Assembly (NCBI GenBank): GCA_037481615.1 | Contig: JBBFLI010000004.1 | From: SpSt-501 sp037481615 | GTDB taxonomy: Bacteria > Desulfobacterota > Desulfobacteria > Desulfobacterales > SpSt-501 | Length of the DNA: 64,000 nt | Strand: one strand, 5' to 3' | Shown here: piece by piece, positions 42,074 to 50,957 of the stretch | How the letters are laid out: each line of letters begins with the position of its first letter | Position numbering within the stretch: position 1 is the stretch's first letter | Translations under genes and position numbers: made by a program | The notes under the pieces: generated by a model | Database searches by the model: none | Seen by the model: only the letters and a program-made list of their open reading frames with translations | Told to the model about the DNA's origin: nothing

Positions 42074-44282
42074 GGCCGGTCGCCGTCAGGCGGAAGAGCG
42101 CCCGGAGGCTGCCGACCTCCCGCACCTGCCGCAGGTCGGAGAAGTATTTCCAGCGCGCGCTGTCCCCGTAGACGTAGTCCACGATCGCCCGCCGCACCGC
42201 CTCGTCGTCGTCTTCGAAACGGCATCCGACCCGCATCCCGCCGGCAAAGGGCTCGATGCGCACCAGCCGCAAGGGAAGCCGGTGCATCCGCCCGCTGCTG
42301 TCCAGGGCCTCGAGCTCGAGCTGCCCGGAAAGCAGCGGCGCGCGGTCGGCGATCTCGAAGCCGGCGCCGGTCACCGACAGATCCCGGAGCACGGCGTCGA
42401 CGCGGGTGCCCCGCCGGCGGTCGACGAGGTGCACGCCTTCGCGCGGCGTGATGCGGTGCGTGCGGCGCAGCTGGCGCCGCTCCCAGACGACCCCCAGACA
42501 GCAGATCACGAGAAACAGATTGAAGGTGTTCCAGCACAGGCAGATGACGATCGTTTCGATCAGGGCGGGCCGGTTGAGCACGAGGATGGCCCCGGCGCTG
42601 AAGGCGAGCAGGTTGAGCAGCAGCATGAGGTAGAAGGGGGTCGCCAAATGCGTGAGCGTGTCGTGCTCGAGAGAGACCGTCTTCGGGGTCACGCGGAAGC
42701 GGGGGGCGCGCGGGCGCAGGAAGACCGACACCACGGCCGGAATGAGGTAGATGCTCTGGATGATCTCGAAGAGCTCCGAGGTGAAGGGGTGGCGGAAGCG
42801 GCCGTACAGCCGGTTGGCGACGAAGTAGGAGGCGACGAGGTGCGGGACGGCGTAGGCGAGCACCTGGGCGAGCGAGGCGTTGTAGACCCGCAGGTTGAAG
42901 ACGAGGAACATGAGGGGGGAGAGAAAGAAGATGATGCGCGCGAACCCGAAGAGCCAGAAGAGGCAGGCGTTCAGGTAGCACAAACGCTGGGCGAGGCTCA
43001 GGCCCGGCACACGCAGGGGGTTGCGGAGCATGAGGATCTGGACCATCCCCTTCGCCCAGCGGCTGCGCTGGACGATGAAGCTGTCGAAGGATTCCGGGGA
43101 AAGTCCCATCGTCATCGCCTTGTTCAGGTAGAGGCTGCGCCAGCCGGCCGCGTGCAGCTTGAGCGCGGTCCCGGCGTCCTCGGTGATCGTGTCCTCGACC
43201 AGCCCTCCGATCTCCGCAAGCGCCCGACGTCGGAGGACCGCCGCCGAGCCGCAGAAGAACGAGGCGTTCCAGAAATCGAGCCCGAGCTGGATCGCCCCGT
43301 AGAACATCTCGTTTTCGCCCGGGCTTTCGCCCGCCGTCCCGAGATTCTTCTCGACCGGCGTGGGGTTGATGAAAAAATGCGGCGTCTGGACCGTCGCCAG
43401 CCGCTCGTCGGCGAGGAAAAAGCCGACCGTGTTCCGCAGGAAATCCCGCGTGGGGACGTGATCGCAATCGAGCACCAGGATCAGCTCCCCCTGCGGGCGG
43501 GGCTCCCCGAGGCCGGGGTTGTGGCTCGGCGCGCTCCGCCCCCCCCGGCCGTCCTCGACCGCCACGCCGAGGGCGGCGTTCAGGTTCCCGGCCTTGGCGT
43601 GGATGTTGCGCTCTCGCGTCAAGTAGTGCACCCCCAGGGAGGAGGCGAGGGCTTTCAGTTTCCGGGCGCGCTCGCGCGCGGCCGCCGCCCGCGCGGGGTC
43701 GGGGTCGCTCAGGCGCTGCGTCGTTCCGCCGTCGTCGAGGACGAAGACCGCGAGTTTTTCCCGCGGGTAGTCGAGCTGCGTGCAGGCGGTCAGGGTGATG
43801 CGCACGATCTCGAGCGGCTCGTTCAGCGTGGGCACCAGGACGTCGACCGTCGGCCATCGCGCCCGGTCCTCGGGCAGCGGGACCGGCCGCCGCTGCAGGG
43901 GGGCGACGTTCACGAAGAGGCCGATCAGGTGGGTGGCGATCCCGTAGGTCTCGGCCAGGTAGAGCAACCCGAGGAAGATCGCGTCCCAGAGGCCCGTGTA
44001 GGCCAGGGTGTCAAACGTGCGGAAGGCCCAGTACCGCAGGCTGAGAAAGCCCCCGAACAGGATCAGCGCCAGTCGGCCGCAATCCCCCGTGCGGGGAACC
44101 AGGGCCCCGGCGAGCCCCATGGCGAGGAGCAGCCCGAGGGCGAGCTTCATCTGGTTCTCATCGGCGAGGGGGAAGGCGGCGCTCAGCCCGACGAGGGCGA
44201 TGAGCAGGATCGCCGCTCCGGCGGAAACGCGGGAGGACGGGCGCGGCGGCCCGGGGTCTGCGGGGGGGGCGACCGGGTTCAT
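41991..44282 (-). CDS. BcsA-like processive glycosyltransferase with PilZ domain
   Basis: A 763-residue inner-membrane family-2 glycosyltransferase of the cellulose-synthase type. There are N-terminal hydrophobic helices, then the cytosolic GT domain: VLDDGG near residue 150, DCDHVP near 272, TITEDAG near 362 and QRSRWAKG near 405 (the QxxRW signature). C-terminal helices follow, then a PilZ domain near residue 600 with RRQLRR and DLSVTGAG, the c-di-GMP-binding motifs. Activity should therefore need c-di-GMP. Cellulose is the default product in the family, but bcsB, bcsC and bcsZ are absent and it is translationally coupled to manC, so another glucan or a mannose-containing polymer is possible. 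Confidence 0.85.
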   Translation of the reverse strand: MNPVAPPADPGPPRPSSRVSAGAAILLIALVGLSAAFPLADENQMKLALGLLLAMGLAGALVPRTGDCGRLALILFGGFLSLRYWAFRTFDTLAYTGLWDAIFLGLLYLAETYGIATHLIGLFVNVAPLQRRPVPLPEDRARWPTVDVLVPTLNEPLEIVRITLTACTQLDYPREKLAVFVLDDGGTTQRLSDPDPARAAAARERARKLKALASSLGVHYLTRERNIHAKAGNLNAALGVAVEDGRGGRSAPSHNPGLGEPRPQGELILVLDCDHVPTRDFLRNTVGFFLADERLATVQTPHFFINPTPVEKNLGTAGESPGENEMFYGAIQLGLDFWNASFFCGSAAVLRRRALAEIGGLVEDTITEDAGTALKLHAAGWRSLYLNKAMTMGLSPESFDSFIVQRSRWAKGMVQILMLRNPLRVPGLSLAQRLCYLNACLFWLFGFARIIFFLSPLMFLVFNLRVYNASLAQVLAYAVPHLVASYFVANRLYGRFRHPFTSELFEIIQSIYLIPAVVSVFLRPRAPRFRVTPKTVSLEHDTLTHLATPFYLMLLLNLLAFSAGAILVLNRPALIETIVICLCWNTFNLFLVICCLGVVWERRQLRRTHRITPREGVHLVDRRRGTRVDAVLRDLSVTGAGFEIADRAPLLSGQLELEALDSSGRMHRLPLRLVRIEPFAGGMRVGCRFEDDDEAVRRAIVDYVYGDSARWKYFSDLRQVREVGSLRALFRLTATGLRASLRHAAGLVRWVAARRVPRRRAPA

Positions 44283-45682
44283 GCGCGGCCCTCGGCGGCG
44301 TCCGCTCCCGATCGAGGGGAAGCCTCCGCTTTCCAGAACACGGCCACGAGCTCGACCGCGGAGGCGTTCGGGTTCTCGATCTCGACCCCGCGCGGCTCCT
44401 GCAGGGAGAGCGCCCCGCCGGCACGGAGCCGGCGCCGGCCTCGCCCCTGCCGGACGCGGACCTCGCCGTTCAGGAGCACCAGGTGAAGGGCCTCGTCGCC
44501 CTCCTCCCCGACCCGGGCGCACGCCCCCGGGTCGATCGAGAGGCGGCAGGTCCTCCCGGCCGGCTGGGCATCGAGCCACGTCTGGGTGCCCCAGGGAAAG
44601 GCGATGGCGACGTGGCGCTCGGCCTCGGGCCGCCCCCGCCGTTTCAGCTCGGCGACGATCTCCTTCACGTCCCGGCTCGAATCGAGGTCGGAGACGAACA
44701 GCGAGTCCGGGGTCTCCACCACCACGAGGTTCTCGATCCGGTTCACGGCGATCAGCCGGCTGCGCCCCAGCACGAGGCAACCGTGCGCGCTCCGGGCGAC
44801 GACGTCTCCGTCGAACACGTTGCCCTCGGCGTTCTTGGGCAGGAAATCGTAAAGGGATTTCCACGAGCCGATGTCGCTCCAGCCGAGATCGACCGGGAGC
44901 ACGACGCCGCGGGAGGTCTTTTCCATGACGGCGACGTCGAAGGAGACGTCCGGGAGCCGCGCGTAGTCGGCGGCGGCGATCGGCGACGGACGCCGGCAGA
45001 GCGGCTCAAGCAGAGCGAGCAGCTCCGGCGCGTGGCGGCGGAATTCCTCGATCGCCGTCGAGGCGCGGAAGGCGAACATGCCGCTGTTCCAGAAAAAGGT
45101 GCCGGCCTCGACGTAGCGTCGGGCGGTCTCCGGGTCGGGTTTTTCGACGAAACGCCGGATGGGGGGCGCCTCGGTCTGCCCCGCTTCGGCCTCGATGTAG
45201 CCGTAGCCGGTCTCGGGATAGCGGGGCCGGATCCCGAAAGCCACGATGCGGCCGGCGGCGGCGAGCGCCATCGCCCGGGAGAGCGCCTCGTGGAAGGCCT
45301 CGCGCCGGGCGATCACGTGGTCGGCGGGGAAGACCCCCAGCACCGCATCGGGGACCTCGCGCAGGATCTCGAGGCAGGCCCGCAGGACGGCCGGTCCGGT
45401 GTTTCGCCCGAGGGGTTCGGGGTAGATGCGCCGAGCGGCCGGAATGCCGATCGCCTCGAGATGCCGGGCGACCTCGAGCTCGTGGGCCGCCCCGCAGACG
45501 ACGCGCACGGCCTCGGCCGGAAAGGGGGGCACGAGCCGACGCAGCGTGCTCTGGATGAGCGAGTCGCCGCCCACCAGTCGGGCGAGCTGCTTCGGGTAGA
45601 GTTCCCGGGAAACCGGCCACAGGCGGGTGCCGCTGCCCCCGGCCAATAGCACGGCGAAGACGGGCAGGCCTTCGATTCTCAT
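44279..45682 (-). CDS. manC: Mannose-1-phosphate guanylyltransferase (type II PMI/GMP family)
   Basis: A 467-residue protein. The N-terminal 340 residues form the guanylyltransferase making GDP-mannose: LLAGGSGTRLWPVSRELYPKQL at residues 10-31, GVFPADHVI, FVEKPDPETA, FFWNSGMF and the family block GWSDIGSW. The C-terminal 110 residues occupy the place of the phosphomannose-isomerase cupin, but the Gln-His-Glu-His metal block expected there is replaced by Gly/Glu/Asp-rich sequence (near GEEGDEALHL), so isomerase activity is doubtful. The start overlaps the dnaE stop and the stop overlaps the BcsA-like start, both as ATGA. Confidence 0.85.
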   Translation of the reverse strand: MRIEGLPVFAVLLAGGSGTRLWPVSRELYPKQLARLVGGDSLIQSTLRRLVPPFPAEAVRVVCGAAHELEVARHLEAIGIPAARRIYPEPLGRNTGPAVLRACLEILREVPDAVLGVFPADHVIARREAFHEALSRAMALAAAGRIVAFGIRPRYPETGYGYIEAEAGQTEAPPIRRFVEKPDPETARRYVEAGTFFWNSGMFAFRASTAIEEFRRHAPELLALLEPLCRRPSPIAAADYARLPDVSFDVAVMEKTSRGVVLPVDLGWSDIGSWKSLYDFLPKNAEGNVFDGDVVARSAHGCLVLGRSRLIAVNRIENLVVVETPDSLFVSDLDSSRDVKEIVAELKRRGRPEAERHVAIAFPWGTQTWLDAQPAGRTCRLSIDPGACARVGEEGDEALHLVLLNGEVRVRQGRGRRRLRAGGALSLQEPRGVEIENPNASAVELVAVFWKAEASPRSGADAAEGRA

Positions 45683-48600
45683 GGGTTCCTCCCCGTCCGG
45701 GCGCGCGGCTCCGGCGCCGCTCCGCTCCCCTCCGCCCCCGCCGGGAGGCAGCGCATCTCGAAGGCCCCCGGCCCGAGCAGGGCGCCGAACTCGCGGCGGA
45801 CCTCCGGCCCGGGGCGCAGCCGATACTTCTCGCCGACTTCGATGACCGCCTCGGCGCCGCCGGAGGAGCACAGGTGCAGGAAGACCCGGCTCGCCCCGGG
45901 GTGCCGCTCGAGGAGCGCGCGCACCGCCAGGAGGCGCTCGCGCCCGGTCCGTTCCAGATCCATCCGGAGGTGCACGTGGGCGGGCAGCAGTTCTTCGGCG
46001 CGTTCGAGGGGGATCACGGACTCGGCGACGATCTTGACCGCCTGCTCTTCCCGCTGCACCTGGCCCTGGACGAGAACGGCGCGATCCTCGACGAGCAGAT
46101 CGGCTGCGGTCGCAAACAGCCGCGAAAAGACCGTCGCCTCGACCGCGCCGTGGATGTCCTCGATGCTGACGAAGGCCATGAGGTCTCCTTTGCGCGTCTG
46201 GATCGTCTTCGTCTGACGCACGAGGCCGCCGATCCGGACCGAGGCCCCGTCGGCGGCCTCCTTGATGCGCAGGGAGTCGGTCGTGGCGTAGCGCTCGAGG
46301 ATCTCCGCGAAGCCCTGGAGCGGGTGCCCGCTCAGGTAGAAGCCGAGCGATTCCTTTTCGCCCTCGAGCATTTCCCGCTCGCTCCAGTCGGGCGCCGCGG
46401 GGAGCTCCGGCAGGGAGACGGGCTCGGCGCAGGCCGCCTCGTCGAAGAGACGGATCTGGGGGTTGCAACGCTCGCGCTGGACCCGCTGGCCGTAGTCGAG
46501 CGCGGCGTCGAGGGAGGCGAACAAGCGGGCGCGCCGGGGGTCGGTGCCGTCGAAGGCGCCGCATTTGATCAGGCTCTCGATCACCCGCCGGTTCACCTTG
46601 CGCAGGTCCACGCGCTCGCAGAAATCGAACAGCGAGCGGAAGGGCCCCGACGAGCGCGCCTCGAGAATGGCGTCGATCGCCCCCTCGCCGACGTTGCGGA
46701 CGGCCATCAGCCCGTAGCGGATCCGCCCCGCGTCGACCGTGAAGGCCTTGTCGCTGCGGTTGATGTCCGGGGGGAGGACCTCGATCCCGTGGGCGCGGCA
46801 CTCGGCCAGGAACTTGACGATCTGGTCGGTCGAGCCCATTTCGCTCGAGAGCAGCGCGGCGAGAAACTCGACCGGGAAATGCGCCTTGAGGTAAGCGGTC
46901 TGATAGGCGATCAGGGCGTAGGCCGCGCTGTGGGACTTGTTGAAGCCATAGCCCCCGAATTTCTCCATGAGGTCGAAGAGGCTCCCGGCCTTCTCGGCCG
47001 GCATGCCCCGCGCCGTCGCCCCGCGCACGAACCGCTCGCGGTGGGCGGCCATGATCTCGGGGATCTTCTTGCCCATCGCCTTGCGCAGGTCGTCGGCCTC
47101 CGCCGGGGTGTAGTCGGCCAGCGCCGCCGCGATCTGCATGACCTGCTCCTGGTAGACGATGACCCCGTAAGTCTCCCGGAGGATCGGCTCGAGTTCGGGC
47201 ACGAGGTAGGTGACCGGCTTGCGGCCGTGCTTGCGGTCCACGTACTCGTCGACCATGCCCGAATCCCGCGGGCCGGGCCGGTAAAGGGCGACGAGCGCGA
47301 TCACGTCGGGGAAGGACTCCGGCTTGAGGCGGAGCAGGAGATCCTTCATGCCCGTGCTCTCGAGCTGGAAGACGCCGGTCGTCTCCGCGCGGCAGAGCAG
47401 CCGGTAGGTTTCGGCGTCCTCGAGATCGAGGCGGTCGAAATCGGGGGGCGTCTTCCCCTGGCGGCGGATCAGCTCGAGGGTGGCGGCGATGACGGTCAGG
47501 TTGCGCAACCCGAGGAAGTCGAACTTGACCAGGCCGATCCGCTCGACGGCCTTCATGTCGTACTGGGTCACCACTTCGCCGTTTTTCCCCCGGAACAGCG
47601 GCAGGTATTCGACCAGCGGCCGGTCGGCGATCACGACCCCGGCCGCGTGGGTCGAGGCGTGCCGCGGCAGCCCCTCGAGCACCCGGCTGATGCGGATCAG
47701 CTCCTCGTACTCCGGCTTGCGGGCGACGAGCTCGCGCAGCCTCGGCTCGCGCTCGAGCGCCTCATCGAGGCGGATATTGATCACGTCCGGGACGAGCTTG
47801 GCGATGGCGTCCACCTCGGCGAGCGGGATGTCGAGCGCCCGGCCCACGTCCCGGATGACGGCGCGCGTCTTGAGCTTGCCGAAGGTGATGATCTGGGCGA
47901 CGTAGTCCCCCCCGCCGTAACGCTCGACGACGTAGCGGTAGACGTCCTCGCGGCCCTCGATGCAGAAGTCGACGTCGATGTCCGGGAGGCTCTTGCGCTC
48001 GGGGTTGAGGAAACGTTCGAAGAGCAGCCCGTGGGCGATGGGGTCGAGGTCGGTGATGCCCAGGCAATAGGCGACGAGGCTGCCGGCGGCCGATCCCCGG
48101 CCGGGGCCGACGGGGATGCCCCGTTCTTTCGCGTAGCGGATGAAATCGGCGACGATGAGGAAATAGCCCGCGAAGCCCGTGCGCCGGATGACGTCGATCT
48201 CGTAGTCGAGGCGCGCGCGATACTCCTGCTCGTCGGCCCGCGGGTTGTGCGCCTGCACCCGGCGCCAGATGCGTTGGAAGCCCTGGCGGGCCTCGCGCTC
48301 GAAGAGCGCCTCGGGCGCTTCGCCTTCCCCGGAGGCGAAGCGCGGGAAATGGTGGTGCTCGAAATCGAGGTGCACCCGGCAGCGCCGGGCGATCTCCGCG
48401 CTCCGCGATACGGCGTCGGGGAGGTCCCGGAAATAGGCCTCCATTTCCGCCGGGGACTTGAAGTAGAGCTGGTCGGTGCGGAATTTCAGGCGGTCGTCCT
48501 CGCGGACGGTCTTTCCCGTCTGGATGCACAGCAGCACGTCGTGGGCGCGCACGTCCTCGGGGGAGAGGTAGTGGCAGTCGTTGGTCGCCACGAGGGGGAT

Positions 48601-49194
48601 CGAAAGCCTCCGGCCGAGTTCCACGAGGGCCGCGTTCACGCGCGCCTGCTCGGGGATCCCGTTGTGCTGCACCTCGAGAAAGAAGCGGTCCTCGCCGAAG
48701 AGCTCGCGGTAGAAGCGCGCGGCCTGCTCGGCGAGGTCGAGGCGCCCCTCGAGGATGCGGCGCGGGATCTCCCCGTGGAGGCAGGCCGAAAGCGCAATCA
48801 GGCCGCGGGCGCACTCGCGGAGGATCTCGCGGTCGATCCGCGGCTTGTAGTAAAAGCCTTCCAGCTGGGCGGCGGTCGCCAGCCGGCACAGGTTGCGGTA
48901 GCCCTCGTCGGATTCGGCGAGGAGCACGATGTGGCTCATCTCCCGCTGGTCGGCGGGGTTGCGGTCGAAACGGCTGCGGGGGGCGAGGTACATCTCGCAG
49001 CCGATCACGGGCTGGATCCCGGCGCGGGTCGCCTTCTCGTAGAACTCGACCGCCCCGAAGAGGACGCCGTGGTCGGTCATGGCGACCGCGGGCATGCCGA
49101 ACTCGCCCGCGCGCCGGATGAGGTCGTCGATGCGCACGGCGCCGTCGAGCAGGCTGTACTGGGTGTGCACGTGGAGATGGACGAACTCGCTCAT
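45679..49194 (-). CDS. dnaE: DNA polymerase III subunit alpha
   Basis: The 1171-residue catalytic subunit of the replicative polymerase. The N-terminal PHP domain starts LHVHTQYSLLDG (residues 7-18). The palm carries GPGRGSAAGSLVAYCLGI and the catalytic Asp pair in PDIDVDFC near residue 402. KFDFLGLRNL, the GGYGFNKSHSAAYA finger region, a helix-hairpin-helix part and a C-terminal OB fold (VRIGGLVRQTKTIQTRKG) follow. Length and order are those of DnaE1. It lies 118 bases after guaB on the same strand and ends coupled to manC, an unusual partner. Confidence 0.97.
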   Translation of the reverse strand: MSEFVHLHVHTQYSLLDGAVRIDDLIRRAGEFGMPAVAMTDHGVLFGAVEFYEKATRAGIQPVIGCEMYLAPRSRFDRNPADQREMSHIVLLAESDEGYRNLCRLATAAQLEGFYYKPRIDREILRECARGLIALSACLHGEIPRRILEGRLDLAEQAARFYRELFGEDRFFLEVQHNGIPEQARVNAALVELGRRLSIPLVATNDCHYLSPEDVRAHDVLLCIQTGKTVREDDRLKFRTDQLYFKSPAEMEAYFRDLPDAVSRSAEIARRCRVHLDFEHHHFPRFASGEGEAPEALFEREARQGFQRIWRRVQAHNPRADEQEYRARLDYEIDVIRRTGFAGYFLIVADFIRYAKERGIPVGPGRGSAAGSLVAYCLGITDLDPIAHGLLFERFLNPERKSLPDIDVDFCIEGREDVYRYVVERYGGGDYVAQIITFGKLKTRAVIRDVGRALDIPLAEVDAIAKLVPDVINIRLDEALEREPRLRELVARKPEYEELIRISRVLEGLPRHASTHAAGVVIADRPLVEYLPLFRGKNGEVVTQYDMKAVERIGLVKFDFLGLRNLTVIAATLELIRRQGKTPPDFDRLDLEDAETYRLLCRAETTGVFQLESTGMKDLLLRLKPESFPDVIALVALYRPGPRDSGMVDEYVDRKHGRKPVTYLVPELEPILRETYGVIVYQEQVMQIAAALADYTPAEADDLRKAMGKKIPEIMAAHRERFVRGATARGMPAEKAGSLFDLMEKFGGYGFNKSHSAAYALIAYQTAYLKAHFPVEFLAALLSSEMGSTDQIVKFLAECRAHGIEVLPPDINRSDKAFTVDAGRIRYGLMAVRNVGEGAIDAILEARSSGPFRSLFDFCERVDLRKVNRRVIESLIKCGAFDGTDPRRARLFASLDAALDYGQRVQRERCNPQIRLFDEAACAEPVSLPELPAAPDWSEREMLEGEKESLGFYLSGHPLQGFAEILERYATTDSLRIKEAADGASVRIGGLVRQTKTIQTRKGDLMAFVSIEDIHGAVEATVFSRLFATAADLLVEDRAVLVQGQVQREEQAVKIVAESVIPLERAEELLPAHVHLRMDLERTGRERLLAVRALLERHPGASRVFLHLCSSGGAEAVIEVGEKYRLRPGPEVRREFGALLGPGAFEMRCLPAGAEGSGAAPEPRARTGRNP

Positions 49195-49211
49195 GGAACC
49201 TCGGGCGGTAG

Positions 49212-49236
49212 GTGCCGCCCACCCCGCCGGGTGGGG
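49212..49236 (-). other. Hairpin upstream of dnaE
   Basis: On the minus strand CCCACCC and GGGTGGG can pair around a short GC loop about 20 bases before the dnaE ATG. It lies in the 118-base guaB-dnaE gap and could modulate read-through; no U-tract follows. Confidence 0.35.
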
Positions 49237-49312
49237 GCCTGCCGCGGGGAAACCTCTCCGGCGCCGGCGCGGGGAACGCCCCCGGCCGGGCGGCGGCGGA
49301 AGCGCCGTCCGC

Positions 49313-50779
49313 CTACTCGAGGCGGTAGTTCGGCGCCTCCTTGGTGATGATCACGTCGTGCACGTGGGACTCGCGGATGCCGGCGGCGGTGATCTTGATG
49401 AAGCGCCCCTTCTGGCGCAGTTCCTCGAGGGTCCGGCAGCCGCAATACCCCATGCCCGCCTTCAGGCCCCCCACGAGCTGGAAGAGGTTCGCCTGGAGCG
49501 ACCCGCGGTAGGGGACGCGGCCGACGATGCCCTCCGGGACGAGCTTGTCGGCTTCCTCCCCGTCGTCACCCAGGCTGTAGCGGTCGCGGCTGCCCTTCTT
49601 CATGGCTTCGATCGATCCCATGCCCCGGTAGACCTTGTAGCTGCGCCCCTGGTAGAGGATCAGCTCCCCCGGGCTCTCCTCGGTGCCGGCGAAGAGGCCG
49701 CCGATCATGACCGAGTGGGCCCCGGCGGCGAGCGCCTTGGTGATGTCCCCGGAGAAGCGGATCCCCCCGTCGGCGATCAGGGGCACGCCGGTCTTCTCGG
49801 AGACCGCCCGGCAGTTCATGATCGCGCTCAACTGGGGGACACCGACCCCGGCCACGACCCGCGTGGTGCAGATCGAGCCCGGGCCGATGCCGATCTTCAC
49901 CGCGTCCGCCCCCGCGCGGATCAGGTCGCGCGCCCCCTCGGCGGTGGCGACGTTGCCGGCGACGACCTCGATGTTCTTGAAATTGCGCTTGAGGGTGCGG
50001 ACGGCCTCGATCACGTTCTTCGAGTGCCCGTGGGAGGTGTCGATCAGGATCACGTCGGCCCCGGCCTTGAGCAGGCTCTCGGTCCGCTCCTCCATGTCCG
50101 CCCCCACCCCCACGGCCGCCCCGACGCGCAGGCGGCCGAGGGCGTCCTTCGAGGCGTTCGGGTATTTGCGGATCTTCTCGATGTCCTTGATCGTGATCAG
50201 CCCCTTGAGGCGGCCCCTGCGGTCGACGACGAGGAGCTTTTCGATGCGGTGCCGGTGGAGCAGCTTCTTCGACTCCTCGAGGCCGATGCCCTCGTGGACG
50301 GTCACCAGGTGGTCCTTGGTCATGACCTCGGAGACCTTTTTTTCCATGTCGGTCTCGAAGCGCAGATCGCGGTTGGTGACGATGCCGACCAGGCGCTCGC
50401 CCTCGACCACGGGAACGCCGGAGATGCGGTACTGCTCCATCAGGTGCAGCACATCGGCCACCCGCTGATCGGGGTGGATCGTGACCGGGTCGACGATCAT
50501 CCCGCTTTCGGATTTCTTCACCTTGTCGACCTCCATGGCCTGGGCCCGGATGTCGAGGTTGCGGTGGATGAAGCCGATCCCGCCTTCGCGGGCCATGCTG
50601 ATCGCCGTCTCGGCCTCGGTCACGGTGTCCATGGCCGCGCTGACGATCGGCAGGTTGAGCCGGATGCGGCGCGTGAGCTGCGTCTGAACGGAGACGTCCT
50701 TGGGCAGCACGGCGGAGTAACGGGGCAGCAGGAGAAGATCGTCGAAGGAATAAGCCTCTTCGGGGGTGAAGCGCGGCAT
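49313..50779 (-). CDS. guaB: Inosine-5'-monophosphate dehydrogenase
   Basis: A 488-residue enzyme that oxidises IMP to XMP with NAD+, the committed step to guanine nucleotides. The catalytic loop GPGSICTTR (Cys near residue 305) is present, as are FDDLLLLPRYS, AAMDTVTE, GGIGFIHRN and two CBS domains at about residues 95-205 that bind adenine and guanine nucleotides. The flap region has YRGMGSIEAM. Length matches the family exactly when started at 50779, where AAGGAGT is the ribosome site. guaA is not in the window. dnaE follows on the same strand. Confidence 0.97.
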   Translation of the reverse strand: MPRFTPEEAYSFDDLLLLPRYSAVLPKDVSVQTQLTRRIRLNLPIVSAAMDTVTEAETAISMAREGGIGFIHRNLDIRAQAMEVDKVKKSESGMIVDPVTIHPDQRVADVLHLMEQYRISGVPVVEGERLVGIVTNRDLRFETDMEKKVSEVMTKDHLVTVHEGIGLEESKKLLHRHRIEKLLVVDRRGRLKGLITIKDIEKIRKYPNASKDALGRLRVGAAVGVGADMEERTESLLKAGADVILIDTSHGHSKNVIEAVRTLKRNFKNIEVVAGNVATAEGARDLIRAGADAVKIGIGPGSICTTRVVAGVGVPQLSAIMNCRAVSEKTGVPLIADGGIRFSGDITKALAAGAHSVMIGGLFAGTEESPGELILYQGRSYKVYRGMGSIEAMKKGSRDRYSLGDDGEEADKLVPEGIVGRVPYRGSLQANLFQLVGGLKAGMGYCGCRTLEELRQKGRFIKITAAGIRESHVHDVIITKEAPNYRLE

Positions 50780-50816
50780 GGGAGACTCCTTGTCGTCCGG
50801 ATCGGGATGATGAGCT

Positions 50817-50845
50817 GAATTAGCAGAAGGCCGGCCCTTTGGCAA
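50817..50845 (-). promoter_or_regulatory. Sigma-70 promoter for guaB
   Basis: Minus strand TTGCCA (50845-50840), 17 bases, TAATTC (50822-50817), giving a leader of about 30 bases. Confidence 0.5.
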
Positions 50846-50923
50846 CCCCGCCGAAGGCCCGCCGGCAAAGCCCGAGCGTGCCCGAACCCACCGCTTTTTC
50901 AAGGAATCCTGCCGATCCCGGAA

Positions 50924-50951
50924 TTGACTTCGGCGCGGGCGATGCTATCAT
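50924..50951 (+). promoter_or_regulatory. Sigma-70 promoter predicted to give a leaderless mRNA
   Basis: TTGACT (50924-50929), 16 bases, TATCAT (50946-50951), then six bases and the ATG at 50958. No Shine-Dalgarno sequence is present. Confidence 0.75.
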
Positions 50952-50957
50952 GGGTCC

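Noticed and set aside
41991..44282. A complete cellulose (bcs) operon
   Set aside because: Only a BcsA-like gene is present. No BcsB, BcsC or BcsZ homologue is seen on either side, so the product is left open.
42054..44486. An 810-codon open frame on the plus strand
   Set aside because: Antisense to the BcsA-like gene and the end of manC; no recognisable domain.
45874..49347. A 1157-codon open frame on the plus strand
   Set aside because: It is antisense to dnaE, which is certain; the translation is compositionally biased and matches nothing.
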